DNA of 64,000 bases from NCBI RefSeq assembly GCF_017744835.1, contig NZ_JAGIAM010000003.1, forward strand, positions 806,001 through 870,000. Reading direction: 5' to 3'. The notes under the pieces were generated by a model. The model did no database searches. It saw nothing but the letters and a program-made list of their open reading frames with translations, and had not been told where the DNA came from. The translations under genes were made by a program, and so were the position numbers. How positions within the stretch are numbered: position 1 is the stretch's first letter; every line of letters begins with the position of its first letter. This document shows, in pieces, positions 29,978 to 38,950 of this stretch. Origin of the DNA: Sphingomonas sp. (lineage in GTDB: Bacteria > Pseudomonadota > Alphaproteobacteria > Sphingomonadales > Sphingomonadaceae).

Positions 29978-32900
29978 TCAGAAGACGCCCTTGACCCCCA
30001 GGTTCCACATCGATCCGTAGATGCTGTACTGCTGCAGCCGATCGGGCACGTTCGAATAGATCACGTCGGGCGCGTTGAAAATGTTGCGGCCGGCGAGCAT
30101 CACTTCGAAGTTGCGGTTCACCTTGTAGCTGGCGCTGACGTTCCACAGCTCGCGATCGGCGTGGTAGAGGATGCCGTTGTTGGCGGTGGTGGCGGTATTG
30201 CTCAGCGCGCTGGTGCGATACTTCCCCTGCCAGTTGCCGCTGAGCTGGAAGTCCACCGGGCCGCGGCGGTAGCGCAGGCCCCAATTGGCCGCGGTCTTGG
30301 GCATGTTCACCCGCTCCCCGTCCGGATCGACGAAGGTCACCGAGCCGCGCAGGCCCAGCCCCTTGAGCACGCCGGGCAGGAAGGTGAGCTGCTGGTCATA
30401 TTCCAGGATCACGCCGTTGTTGGTGCTGATGCCCGGTGCGTTCTGCGCGCTGCGGAAGACGTAGCCGGCATAGTCGTTGGGGTCGTAGCCCACGTCCTCG
30501 GGGTTCACGGTGATGCCCGTGACCTGCATGTCCTTGATGTCGAGCTTGTACGCCGACACCGCGACGATGCCCGAGGGCTCGAGGAAATATTCGAGCCGCC
30601 CGAAGAACTTGGTCGAGTGCTCGGGCTTGAGCTGCGGGTTGGGCACGGTGACGGTCAGCGAGTCGTCGTTGATCGAGACGACGCCGCCGAGATTGCCGTA
30701 GTCCGGCCGCAGGATCGACTGGCTGTAGGCGAACTGCGCGACCAGGTTTTCCGTGATGTCGTACTTGATCCCGCCGCTGAGGAACCAGTCGTCATATTCG
30801 CCGCGACGGGTGGTGTAGGTGCCGCCGTTATACTGGTAGAGCAGCCCGTCGACGGTGGTCGCCGCGGTACGAGCGGCGTTCACTCCGAAGCCGGCCGCAG
30901 CCACTTCCGCGATCGTGCGCGTGTCGGCGACCTGCGCCGCCGTCTTGGTCTTCTCGTAGCGCAGGCCGAAGTCGAACGCGGCCGCGCCGATCCGGGTCTG
31001 GAATTCGAGATAGCCCGAATAGATGTCTTCCTTGACGCGCTTGTTGTTGTCGAGGTCGCGCTTCAGGTTTCCCAGCTCGTCCGCCACGAAATATTCCGGG
31101 TGCGCCTTGTAGATGTCGTACATCGCGTAGTTGCTGTCGGCGCGCCATCCCTGCGCATTCAGGTTGCCCGCATCGAAGCCGAGGATCTGGAAATCGTAAT
31201 TCTGCGTCCAGGGAATGACCGCGTCGGCCCCGGTCTGCGCGAGATTGCCCGACGGGCCGACGTACTGGAATTGGTCGTACGAGCCCTCGTTGGTCTTCCA
31301 GTCGTTGCTCCGCGCGCCGAGCCCGCCCATCAGGGTGATCCGCGCGCTGTCGATGTCGAGCTTCTTCTTGAGGTCGAGGTTGCCGCCGTACATCACGTTG
31401 CGCGCGTCGGATTCGGACGTGCGGACGTTGTTGCCGATGTCGTCGTCGCGATTGAAGTTGGCGGGATCGCTCCACGAACGGCCGGCGGTCTGGGTGAGAT
31501 ACCACTCGGTCGAATCCGCCGACGCGCGGTCGAGCGTGAAGCCGATGCGCGTCAGCCAGCTGTCGGTACGCTGGAAAAAGCCCTTGCTGTTGTCGCGGAA
31601 GTTGAACTCCGACGTCGAATAGCTGCCGCGCAGCGCCGCTTCCCAGGTCTCGCCCTTATACTCGAGCTTCGGCGCCACGAGCTTGGCCGGCGTGCCGGCA
31701 TAGCGGTGCGAATATTGGGTGTGGAGCCGCGTGTTGGTGCCGTTCGGGTTGACCACGATATGTGTCGGCGAGGAGTCCGCCGTGGCGCGCGTCGTCGTGG
31801 TCGTGCCGAAGATCAGATAGGTGTACTGGTTGAAATATTCGACGTCGTAGAAGGAATAGCTGCCCCGCAGCGACAAGGTGAGATCGTCGGTGATCTTGTA
31901 GTCGGTCGCAAGGTTGGCGGCGATGCGGTGGGTGAATTTTGGGCCCGGCCGCCACATCACCTGATAGGGAATGACCCTGCCGTTGGTGAGGTAGGACCAG
32001 TCGACCTGGAGCCGGTCCTGCTGGACGTAGTTGGCGTTGTAGCTGGCGTTGAACGAGATGCCGAGCCGCCCGTCGAGGAACACGTCGGCATAGCCGATCT
32101 GCGCCGAGGGGTAGATGCGCGCGTGCTTCTTGTCGTCGGGGAAATAGGCCGAGGAAAGCCCCGAATCCGACGTGCCCACGCCGCCGAGCTGGAAGCGGAG
32201 CTGCCGGCCGTCGCGCTCGAACGCGTATTTGCTGCGCAGGTTGATGCTGCCGCCGGGCGAATCCGCGTCCATGCTCGCAGTCAGCGTGTTGTTGAGCTCG
32301 ATCGCGGCGATGCCGGTGATCGACATCTGCTCGAACGAGTTCTGCCGGCCGTTGTTGTTGTTCGAGGTGGCGGTCGCCATGCGCGCGCCGTCGGTCGTGA
32401 AGGTCGAATATTTGGGATCGAGGCCGCCGATGCGCACCGCGGTGGCGTCCACCTCGGTATAGTCGATCGACAGGCCCGGCATGTTTTTCATAAACTCGCC
32501 GACATCGCCCATGGTGAGCGCGCCGAAATTGTCCGCGGGCACGACGTTCTTGGCGTTGAGCGCGGCACGGCGCTCCATGATCGCGCTCGCCTGTCCGCCG
32601 CGCGACGCAGTGACGGTGATCATCGATGCGTCGGCACCGTCATGGCCCGCGTCCGCATAGGAGGGCGCCTCGAGCGCGAAATCGAGCGTGGCCGTCTCGC
32701 CCGCGGTGACCGTGGCAGTCGCCCGCGCCTCCTGCAGGCCCGTATATTTCACCACGACCGTGACCGGGCCCGCCGGAACGCCGGTGAGACGGAAGTTGCC
32801 GCCATCCTCCGAATAGGTTGCGATCGTGGTGCCTTCGACGCGGATCTCGGCGTTGCGGACATATTCGCCCGTCGTTGTATCGACCACGCGACCGCGCACG

Positions 32901-33019
32901 CTGCCGGTGCCGACGGTCTGCGCCTGCGCCGCCGCGATCAGCGCGGGCGCGCAGGATGCGGCCAGCGCCGCGATCGCCAGCGCCGACGTACGAGCATAGA
33001 ATTGTTGCCGAATGTGCAT
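29978..33019 (-). CDS. TonB-dependent receptor with N-terminal carboxypeptidase-regulatory-like domain
   Basis: The 1013-aa product has a signal peptide (residues 1-34, ending AQAQ), a CarboxypepD-regulatory-like domain (about 36-110, GSVRGRVVDTTTGEYVRNAE), a TonB-box-like stretch MITVTASRGG (about 132-141), a plug and a large barrel ending SMWNLGVKGVF. ATG 33019 was chosen because GGGGGG lies 8-13 bp upstream; the reading frame stays open further but without homology. phoD follows in the same direction, which suggests uptake of a phosphorylated compound. Confidence 0.92.
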   Translation of the reverse strand: MHIRQQFYARTSALAIAALAASCAPALIAAAQAQTVGTGSVRGRVVDTTTGEYVRNAEIRVEGTTIATYSEDGGNFRLTGVPAGPVTVVVKYTGLQEARATATVTAGETATLDFALEAPSYADAGHDGADASMITVTASRGGQASAIMERRAALNAKNVVPADNFGALTMGDVGEFMKNMPGLSIDYTEVDATAVRIGGLDPKYSTFTTDGARMATATSNNNNGRQNSFEQMSITGIAAIELNNTLTASMDADSPGGSINLRSKYAFERDGRQLRFQLGGVGTSDSGLSSAYFPDDKKHARIYPSAQIGYADVFLDGRLGISFNASYNANYVQQDRLQVDWSYLTNGRVIPYQVMWRPGPKFTHRIAANLATDYKITDDLTLSLRGSYSFYDVEYFNQYTYLIFGTTTTTRATADSSPTHIVVNPNGTNTRLHTQYSHRYAGTPAKLVAPKLEYKGETWEAALRGSYSTSEFNFRDNSKGFFQRTDSWLTRIGFTLDRASADSTEWYLTQTAGRSWSDPANFNRDDDIGNNVRTSESDARNVMYGGNLDLKKKLDIDSARITLMGGLGARSNDWKTNEGSYDQFQYVGPSGNLAQTGADAVIPWTQNYDFQILGFDAGNLNAQGWRADSNYAMYDIYKAHPEYFVADELGNLKRDLDNNKRVKEDIYSGYLEFQTRIGAAAFDFGLRYEKTKTAAQVADTRTIAEVAAAGFGVNAARTAATTVDGLLYQYNGGTYTTRRGEYDDWFLSGGIKYDITENLVAQFAYSQSILRPDYGNLGGVVSINDDSLTVTVPNPQLKPEHSTKFFGRLEYFLEPSGIVAVSAYKLDIKDMQVTGITVNPEDVGYDPNDYAGYVFRSAQNAPGISTNNGVILEYDQQLTFLPGVLKGLGLRGSVTFVDPDGERVNMPKTAANWGLRYRRGPVDFQLSGNWQGKYRTSALSNTATTANNGILYHADRELWNVSASYKVNRNFEVMLAGRNIFNAPDVIYSNVPDRLQQYSIYGSMWNLGVKGVF

Positions 33020-33096
33020 TTTTTGCGCCCCCCTTTTGAATGTTGGGAGGCGCGGTAGGGGGCCTTTGTGAAGCGAACGCGTATCGGCCGAGACAG

Positions 33097-34323
33097 TTAG
33101 AAGGCACTTCCCGGCAATTTTGGCGACTCTTCCGTGACACCGGTGACAGGAACTCGCGCCAACTCGCCGGGCTTGACCGGAACGAACGGCGTCTGCGCAT
33201 CGCCCGTCCAGCGCATCAGCGTCAGGTCGGCAGTCTGGTGCCCCTTCCCGCCCGAATTGGCCGCCACATAATGGAGGCCGCCGCCTATGGGCTGGAGGCC
33301 CACGTCGGCCTTCTGGTTCCACCCCCGGATGCCCGTCGCGGGGTCTATGAGCCCGTCGTCGGCAAGCGCGAGCACCAGTCCCCGCTCCCAGCCCTTCCCG
33401 CCCGAGCCCGGCACCCCCGTCAGCCGGCCGAGGACCGGCCGCGTCCGGGCGTCGACCGCGTACAGGCCATAATTGGGAAAGCCCGGCTTCTTCCCCCGGT
33501 ACACGCCCATGAACCAGCGCCGCTGCGCCTCGTCATAGGCAAGGTTCTGCACGCCGTAGGTCGTGTTGCCGGTGCCGACGAAATATTTGCCGTGCACCGC
33601 CGCGGGTCCCTGATGGTGCGGAGCGGCCTCGATGAGCGCACGGGCATGGCGCGCCCAATCGGCGACATCGTATTGGAGCAGCACCTGGTGATCGTTGTCG
33701 CCGCGCGCGACATTGCCGTAGATGCCATAGGCGACCGTCAGATAGCGCTTGCCGCCTGTACTGCCGAACGCCGGACCGAAGGCGACGCCGTCGATTCCAG
33801 AGCAGCCGTAGCGGTGGTCGGGAGAGAGGGCCGCATCCCCGCTGAACTTGCCGTCGTCACCGTCGAACCGGCCATCGCCGTTCACATCGGCGGCATAGTC
33901 TCTCGCGACCTCGGCAAGATAGACGGTGCGGAAGATGTCGGTCTTGCCCGCCTCCATGCCGACGCGGTCGAGCCGGCGCACGTCGATCACGGCAATGTAG
34001 AAGGCGCGGTCCTTCTTGTACTCGAGCGAGCCATAGACCTTGCCGTCGGCTGCGTTGAAGTCGAGGTCGCCCAGATGGCCGGTCCAGCCGACCAGCGTAC
34101 CGACGAGCTTCCCACCGAAGTCATATTTGGCGAGCAAGTTGGTGAAGGAATAATAGATGTAGCCGCCCTTCAGGTCGACGGCGATCCCCTGGACATGGCC
34201 CGAGTCCCACGTACCGCCGTTCTGCGTGAGCGGCAGCGGCGCCGGCTGGGCGAGCGCGGGACTTGCGGGGAGCATAGTGGCGAGAAGGAAGGCGCCACGG
34301 ATGTTCCTGATCACGCTCGACAT
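33097..34323 (-). CDS. Secreted protein of unknown function with EF-hand-like motif
   Basis: The 408-aa product has a signal peptide (residues 1-25, ending ALAQ). The rest is rich in Gly, Asp and aromatic residues in short beta-like repeats (WDSGHVQGIAVDLKGGYIYY, LGDLDFNAADGKVYGSLEYK), as in beta-propellers. Around residue 143 the stretch DVNGDGRFDGDD looks like a calcium-binding dockerin/EF-hand loop. No family name is recognised. It lies between a TonB receptor and pnuC, all on the minus strand; the 77-bp gap to the receptor start could carry the receptor's promoter. Confidence 0.7.
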   Translation of the reverse strand: MSSVIRNIRGAFLLATMLPASPALAQPAPLPLTQNGGTWDSGHVQGIAVDLKGGYIYYSFTNLLAKYDFGGKLVGTLVGWTGHLGDLDFNAADGKVYGSLEYKKDRAFYIAVIDVRRLDRVGMEAGKTDIFRTVYLAEVARDYAADVNGDGRFDGDDGKFSGDAALSPDHRYGCSGIDGVAFGPAFGSTGGKRYLTVAYGIYGNVARGDNDHQVLLQYDVADWARHARALIEAAPHHQGPAAVHGKYFVGTGNTTYGVQNLAYDEAQRRWFMGVYRGKKPGFPNYGLYAVDARTRPVLGRLTGVPGSGGKGWERGLVLALADDGLIDPATGIRGWNQKADVGLQPIGGGLHYVAANSGGKGHQTADLTLMRWTGDAQTPFVPVKPGELARVPVTGVTEESPKLPGSAF

Positions 34324-34356
34324 CGCGCCTCTCCCTTTTCCGCGTGGCCGCGGCGG

Positions 34357-34935
34357 CTAGGGCACGGCGATGACGGATGTATGACGCGCACGGACCCAGC
34401 TCCGAAGCGCATGCAGCGACAGGCCGAGGAGCACGAAATAGAGGCCCATGGTGGCATAGAGGCCCTGCGCCGCGAACAATGCGATCGCGCCCAGGTTCAC
34501 GACCACCCACAGCAGCAGTCCTTCTACCCTGCGTTGCGAGACGAGCGCCTGGGTCGCGATGCTGAGGCCCGAGAGCAGCGCGTCGGCGAGCGGGAAGCTC
34601 GCATCGGTCAGCACCGCGACCGCGCTGCCCCAGAGCAGCGAGCCGAGCACGATCCCGCACAGCCACAGCACGCGCGCGCGATTGCCCATGTTGTCGACGG
34701 GAACTTCGCCGCTCTCCGCTTCGCGCGCATTGCGCCAGTCGTACCAGCCCCAGATCTGCAGCCCGATCAGGATCAGCTGCAGCAGCGCACCGCTGTAGAG
34801 CTTCGCCTGGTAGAAGACGAACAGGTAGAGCGCCGATGCCAGGATGCCGAACGCATAGTTCCACAGGCTGCGCCGCTCGATCAGAATGAGATTAAGGATC
34901 ACGGCAATCACGCCCGCGCCTTCGATCGCCGTCAC
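34357..34935 (-). CDS. pnuC: Nicotinamide riboside transporter PnuC
   Basis: PnuC moves nicotinamide riboside across the inner membrane by facilitated diffusion; NadR-type kinases trap it. The 192-aa product has about seven membrane helices and the family motifs WNYAFGI and IWGWYDWRNA. Two starts are possible: GTG 34935, giving VTAIEGAG right before the first helix as in other PnuC proteins, or ATG 34986 with a 17-residue GR-rich leader. The sequence TATAAT overlaps the ATG at 34986, which would suit a promoter and favours the GTG. No thiamine riboswitch is visible upstream. Confidence 0.85.
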   Translation of the reverse strand: MTAIEGAGVIAVILNLILIERRSLWNYAFGILASALYLFVFYQAKLYSGALLQLILIGLQIWGWYDWRNAREAESGEVPVDNMGNRARVLWLCGIVLGSLLWGSAVAVLTDASFPLADALLSGLSIATQALVSQRRVEGLLLWVVVNLGAIALFAAQGLYATMGLYFVLLGLSLHALRSWVRARHTSVIAVP

Positions 34936-35091
34936 GCCACGCAGCCCCCAAGCCCCGGGGAAGCCCCGGCTTCCACCACGCCCCATTATAGCAAGGGAAG
35001 GACGCCGGACTCCACCCGAAGCCCTGTCTCGTATCCAAACAGCCCGGTCTTTTCCCCGCTCGCGCAGGCAACGACATTGCGGTACAAGCCC

Positions 35092-36180
35092 ATGATGTTC
35101 GCGGGATTGTTTCTCGAAGAGATATTCGACGCTGTCGACGACGACGCGCAGTTCCAGCGGCTATCCACCAGGCTTGCCCATAATCTCGGGGCGCGTTCGG
35201 GCGTGCTGCACTGGAGCCTGCCCGACGACGAAGAGGAGCAGGAAATCTCCTATTCGGGGCATTTCTCCCCCGAAGACATGGCGCGGTTCGAAGGCGATTT
35301 CGCTCGCGACGATCTATGGGCGGCAGCGGTCGAGCGGCCCGAGGCGCACAACCGGGTCTGGACTCTCGAAACGCTGGTGCCGCGAGAACGCTTCGAGGCG
35401 AGCCGCATCTACAACGAGTGGATCCGGGGGATCGGTGACGACACCATGCATGCGCTCGCCGCAGCGATCCGCACGCCCGAGATCCGTATCGACATCGCCG
35501 TCCATCGCGGGCGAACCCAGCAGCCGTTCGATGCGGAGGCGCTCGCGAAGCTGACGCGCTGCATCTCGCCCATCCGGCGCATGATCCTCGTTCGGCGCAA
35601 GCTGCGCGCGGGCCGGAGCGACGCCGCCGCCAACGCGCTGGACCAGGTCGGCGATGCCACCTTCACGCTCGCTTCGAACGGTCGCATCCTGCACATGAAT
35701 CGGCTCGCCCAGACGATGGTCGATGGCGGCGTGCTTTTCCGGGTGCGTCATGGACGCCTCCACGCGCTTTCCGTTTCGGACGAATCCAAGCTCTCCGATG
35801 CGATCGCAGCCGCAGTCGGCGCGAAGCCCGACAGCGGCGCGCTGCTCCTGGGCGGAACGGACGGGCGCTGGCGCTCGGCGGTGCTGATGCCGGTGTGGAG
35901 CGGTGGCGCGCGCCAGCTCGTGCTCGTGGTCAGCGATGCGGCACAGCGCGGCCCGCGCACCGAGCGGAATCTGCGCGCGCTATACGGCCTCAGCCAAGCC
36001 GAGGCGGGGATCGCGACGCTCCTCGCGGGCGGCCTCTCCCCCACCGAGGTGGCGGAGCAGCGCGCGACCAGCATCGGCACGATCCGCGTCCAGATAAAAT
36101 CGATCGCCGCGAAGATGGACGTCAGCCGCCAGTCGGAGATCGTCCGCGCGGTGCTCAACCTCCCGAAGCTGGCGCCCTAG
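35092..36180 (+). CDS. LuxR-type transcriptional regulator
   Basis: The 362-aa product has a long N-terminal region without receiver motifs; a PAS-like segment (about residues 185-285, DATFTLASNGRILHMNRLAQ) precedes a C-terminal LuxR helix-turn-helix (about 300-358, YGLSQAEAGIATLLAGGLSP and IRVQIKSIAAKMD). Two ATG codons (35092, 35095) lead the frame. It is divergent from pnuC, and no target can be read from the sequence. A bidirectional terminator follows. Confidence 0.8.
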   Translation: MMFAGLFLEEIFDAVDDDAQFQRLSTRLAHNLGARSGVLHWSLPDDEEEQEISYSGHFSPEDMARFEGDFARDDLWAAAVERPEAHNRVWTLETLVPRERFEASRIYNEWIRGIGDDTMHALAAAIRTPEIRIDIAVHRGRTQQPFDAEALAKLTRCISPIRRMILVRRKLRAGRSDAAANALDQVGDATFTLASNGRILHMNRLAQTMVDGGVLFRVRHGRLHALSVSDESKLSDAIAAAVGAKPDSGALLLGGTDGRWRSAVLMPVWSGGARQLVLVVSDAAQRGPRTERNLRALYGLSQAEAGIATLLAGGLSPTEVAEQRATSIGTIRVQIKSIAAKMDVSRQSEIVRAVLNLPKLAP

Positions 36181-36304
36181 GTTCCGCATACCCCGAATGG
36201 GATATGACTCGCTGCAGCGCGCGCAGTATCTCGAAGCCGGTTCCGGGAGGGAGCGGGCGACGAGGGGAAAGCCGCCCGCCTTCGGGGGATGTCCTCACGG
36301 AAAG

Positions 36305-36339
36305 AAAGGGCCGCACTGCTTGCCCCGGTGCGGCCCTTT
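36305..36339. terminator. Bidirectional terminator
   Basis: AAAGGGCCGCAC (36305-36316) pairs perfectly with GTGCGGCCCTTT (36328-36339) around an 11-nt loop. The A- and T-runs on both sides make it usable in both directions, between the convergent LuxR-type and KTSC genes. Confidence 0.75.
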
Positions 36340-36352
36340 CGCTGTCCGCGCG

Positions 36353-36547
36353 TCAATGCTGCGTGAAGGCGAAATGGTCGCGCACGCGGCGGTTGAAATA
36401 GCCGCCCTTGGAGGTCGCCTGGCGCATTCCCTGTGCAATGCGCGGCGGGACTTCGTGATAGCTGTAGCGCTTGCCGCTGACGAAGGTGATGTCGAGGCGG
36501 TGCGCTGCCGCGTCATAGTCCCAGTTGCGGATCACGCTTGAAGGCAT
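36353..36547 (-). CDS. KTSC-domain small protein
   Basis: The 64-aa product matches the KTSC-domain pattern: SSVIRNWDYDAAAHRLDITF, YSYHEVPPRIAQGMRQATSK and GGYFNRRVRDHF. KTSC proteins are small, often found fused to lysyl-tRNA synthetase-like or nucleic-acid-related domains; function is uncertain. Start ATG 36547 gives the family N-terminus MPSSVIRNW; an upstream ATG at 36589 adds 14 unrelated residues. It is divergent from the adenine deaminase gene. Confidence 0.8.
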   Translation of the reverse strand: MPSSVIRNWDYDAAAHRLDITFVSGKRYSYHEVPPRIAQGMRQATSKGGYFNRRVRDHFAFTQH

Positions 36548-36618
36548 ATGGCGAAAACGCACGCAGCAGCCCCGTGCTCCCGCTTGCACGCGCGCGGCGC
36601 CCCTGCGATGTTCGGACC

Positions 36619-37635
36619 ATGAGCGACCTCGACGCCTTCATCACCGGCCTGCCCAAGGCCGAGCTGCACCTTCACATTGAGGGCAGCCTCGAGCCCGAGC
36701 TGATGTTCGAGCTCGCCCGGCGCAACCGCGTGGACATCCCGTTCGCCTCGGTCGAGGAGGTCCGCGCCGCCTATCAATTCTCCAATCTCCAGGACTTCCT
36801 CGACATCTACTATGCCGGTGCCAACGTGCTGCGCACCGAAGAGGATTTCCGCGACCTCGCGCTCGCCTATTTCGACCGCGTCGCGGCCGACGGCGTGGTG
36901 CATGCCGAGATCTTCTTCGATCCGCAGACGCACACGCACCGCGGCGTGCCTTTCGGCGTCGTCGCCAATGGCCTGCTCGCCGGCATGGCGGAGGCCGAGG
37001 CGAAGCACGGCATCACGTCGAAGCTGATCCTCTGCTTCCTGCGCCATCTCGACGAGGAGGACGCGTTCAAGACGCTGAGCCAGGCCCAGCCCTGGTCGGA
37101 CCGGATCGAAGGCGTGGGGCTCGATTCGTCCGAAGTCGGCCATCCGCCCTCCAAATTCGAGCGCGTCTTCGCGGCAGCCGCGGCAATGGGCCTCAAGCGA
37201 GTCGCGCACGCTGGCGAGGAGGGCCCGCCCGAATATGTCCACGAGGCGCTCGACCTGCTCCATGTCGACCGGCTCGACCACGGCAACCGCAGCCTCGAGG
37301 ATTCCCGGCTGGTCGCCCGGCTCGCGCGCTCGGCGATGACGCTCACCGTCTGCCCGCTCTCGAACCTCAAGCTGTGCGTCGTCGACTCGATGGAACAGCA
37401 CCCGATCGACCGGATGCTCGCGCTGGGCCTGCGCGCCACGATCAATTCCGACGACCCCGCGTATTTCGGCGGCTATGTGGCGGACAACTATCGCGCCGCC
37501 GCACGGGGCCGCGGGCTTGGGCGCGACGCGCTCGTCACGCTGGCACGCAACAGCTTCCTCGGCTCCTTCCTGCCGGACGAGGCGGTCGCCGCGCACCTCG
37601 CCAGGCTCGACGCCTATGTGGAAGCGCACGCATGA
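36619..37635 (+). CDS. Adenine deaminase (adenosine-deaminase superfamily)
   Basis: The 338-aa product has the metal ligands HLH (H17, H19) in LPKAELHLHIEGSLEPELMF, a HAGEEG loop and SDDPAYFGGY. The sequence from GLPKAELHLHIEGSLEPE to QTHTHRGVPF and LDSSEVGHPPSKF resembles bacterial and yeast adenine deaminases (for example Pseudomonas PA0148) more than true adenosine deaminases. The likely reaction is adenine to hypoxanthine plus ammonia in the cytoplasm. The next gene, a purine-type phosphoribosyltransferase, overlaps its stop (ATGA) and could salvage the hypoxanthine. Substrate choice is inferred. Confidence 0.85.
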   Translation: MSDLDAFITGLPKAELHLHIEGSLEPELMFELARRNRVDIPFASVEEVRAAYQFSNLQDFLDIYYAGANVLRTEEDFRDLALAYFDRVAADGVVHAEIFFDPQTHTHRGVPFGVVANGLLAGMAEAEAKHGITSKLILCFLRHLDEEDAFKTLSQAQPWSDRIEGVGLDSSEVGHPPSKFERVFAAAAAMGLKRVAHAGEEGPPEYVHEALDLLHVDRLDHGNRSLEDSRLVARLARSAMTLTVCPLSNLKLCVVDSMEQHPIDRMLALGLRATINSDDPAYFGGYVADNYRAAARGRGLGRDALVTLARNSFLGSFLPDEAVAAHLARLDAYVEAHA

Positions 37636-38153
37636 CCGACATCGTCTTCACGCCTTTCACCCACGATGCGATGGTGGAGGGAATCCACGCGCTCGCCGCG
37701 GCGATGGAGGGCGATGATTGGCGCCCTTCGCTGCTGGTGGGCGTCGGGCGCGGCGGGCTGGCGCCGGCAGTGTATCTTTCGCACCGCATGGACCTGCCGC
37801 TGGTCTCGATCGATCATTCGGCGCGCATCGCGCAGTTCGGCGAGGAGCTGGTGACGGTGCTCGCGGCGCGGACCCGCGCGGGCGACCGGCTGCTGTTCGT
37901 CGAGGACATCAACGACAGCGGGCGCACGATCGGCGAGATCCGCGGCGCGCTGGCGGCGCAGGGTGCGGAGGCGGCGAACATCCGCTTCGCCGTACTGCTC
38001 GACAATATCCGCTCGGAGCAGCGCGTCGACTATCACTTCCGCGAGATCGACCGCCATGTAATGAAGGACTGGTTCATCTTCCCCTGGGAGGCCATGGCCT
38101 CCCCTGAAAAACAGGCCGAAGACGCGATGGAGGTGCCGGAAAGGATCGCGTGA
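37632..38153 (+). CDS. Purine phosphoribosyltransferase
   Basis: The 173-aa product has the type I phosphoribosyltransferase fold, with the PRPP-binding motif LLFVEDINDSGRT (about residues 87-99) and an early VGVGRGGLAPAVYLS loop. It resembles the Gpt/xanthine-hypoxanthine group. Its ATG overlaps the adenine deaminase stop, so both are translated from one message and probably form a short adenine-to-IMP salvage route. The DWFIFPWEAM segment near the C-terminus is typical of this group. Confidence 0.85.
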   Translation: MTDIVFTPFTHDAMVEGIHALAAAMEGDDWRPSLLVGVGRGGLAPAVYLSHRMDLPLVSIDHSARIAQFGEELVTVLAARTRAGDRLLFVEDINDSGRTIGEIRGALAAQGAEAANIRFAVLLDNIRSEQRVDYHFREIDRHVMKDWFIFPWEAMASPEKQAEDAMEVPERIA

Positions 38154-38283
38154 AGACCCTGTTCACGCGCGGTCAATCGCGCCAGGAGCACGCTTTACCG
38201 TACAGCTCGCGGGAGCCAACGGCCACCTGCGCGCGTTCGTTCGGCGATCGGCACCCGCCCCTCGCCTAATTATCGGAGGAACC

Positions 38284-38871
38284 ATGCTGAAAGCCATCAT
38301 CAGGCGTCCCCGCCTCGCGGCGCTCGCAGCGGCCCTGGCGGGCAGCGCGGCGCTGGGAGGCTGCATGACCGCCACGCCCTATCAGCCCGCGACCGCCGCC
38401 TCGCGGCTCGGCTATTGGGATGAGCAGATCGAAAGCAACCGCTTCCGCGTCAGCTTCGCCGGCAACACGCTCACGGCGCGCGAGACGGTCGAGCGCTATC
38501 TGCTCTACCGCGCCGCTGAGCTCACCGTGCAGCACGGCTTCGACCATTTCATCCTGGTCAGCCGCGACACCGAGACCCGCACCGAGACCTATCGTACGCC
38601 CGGCGCCTTCGGACCCGGACCGTGGGGCGGCTGGAGCCCCTATTGGCGCTTCTATCGTCCGCGCTGGGGCTGGCGCAGCTGGGATCCCTTCTGGGACGAT
38701 CCCTTCTGGCGCGACCGCGACTGGGACTATCGCACCGTGCGGCAATATGAGGCCGTCGCCGAGATCGTGCTGGGCCATGGCCCCAAGCCGGGCGACAACG
38801 TCCGTGCCTTCGACGCACGCGAGGTGCTCAACCGGCTCGGTCCGCAGATCCAGATGCCGTCGTCGCGCTGA
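38284..38871 (+). CDS. Lipoprotein, CC0125/CC1285 family-like
   Basis: The 195-aa product has a lipoprotein signal (residues 1-27, lipobox GGC). The body starts TATPYQPATAASRLGYWDEQIESNRFRVSF and has a tryptophan/proline/arginine-rich stretch (about 103-155, with GPWGGWSPYWRFYRPRWGWR). This matches alphaproteobacterial lipoproteins of the CC0125/CC1285 type; function is unknown. GGAGGAACC precedes the ATG. Two hairpins follow, the second a terminator. Confidence 0.8.
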   Translation: MLKAIIRRPRLAALAAALAGSAALGGCMTATPYQPATAASRLGYWDEQIESNRFRVSFAGNTLTARETVERYLLYRAAELTVQHGFDHFILVSRDTETRTETYRTPGAFGPGPWGGWSPYWRFYRPRWGWRSWDPFWDDPFWRDRDWDYRTVRQYEAVAEIVLGHGPKPGDNVRAFDAREVLNRLGPQIQMPSSR

Positions 38872-38879
38872 TACGGCTC

Positions 38880-38902
38880 CTCCCCGAGTTCGCTCGGGGA
38901 GG
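38880..38902 (+). repeat. Short palindrome after lipoprotein gene
   Basis: CTCCCCGAG...CTCGGGGAG forms a perfect 9-bp stem without a T-run, a short distance before a second hairpin at 38919. It resembles the REP-like elements seen elsewhere in the window. Confidence 0.5.
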
Positions 38903-38918
38903 ACGTCCGAAAATACCG

Positions 38919-38950
38919 CCTCCCCCAGCCTTCGCCGGGGGAGGTTTTTT
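38919..38950 (+). terminator. Rho-independent terminator
   Basis: CCTCCCCC / GGGGGAGG (38919-38926 with 38937-38944) around an AGCCTTCGCC loop is followed directly by TTTTTT. It ends the lipoprotein transcript and overlaps the stop codon of the convergent secA. Confidence 0.85.

Noticed and set aside
29744..33058. 1100-codon open frame opposite the second TonB receptor
   Set aside because: It is a GC-driven mirror of the receptor gene, without ribosome-binding site or protein-like composition.
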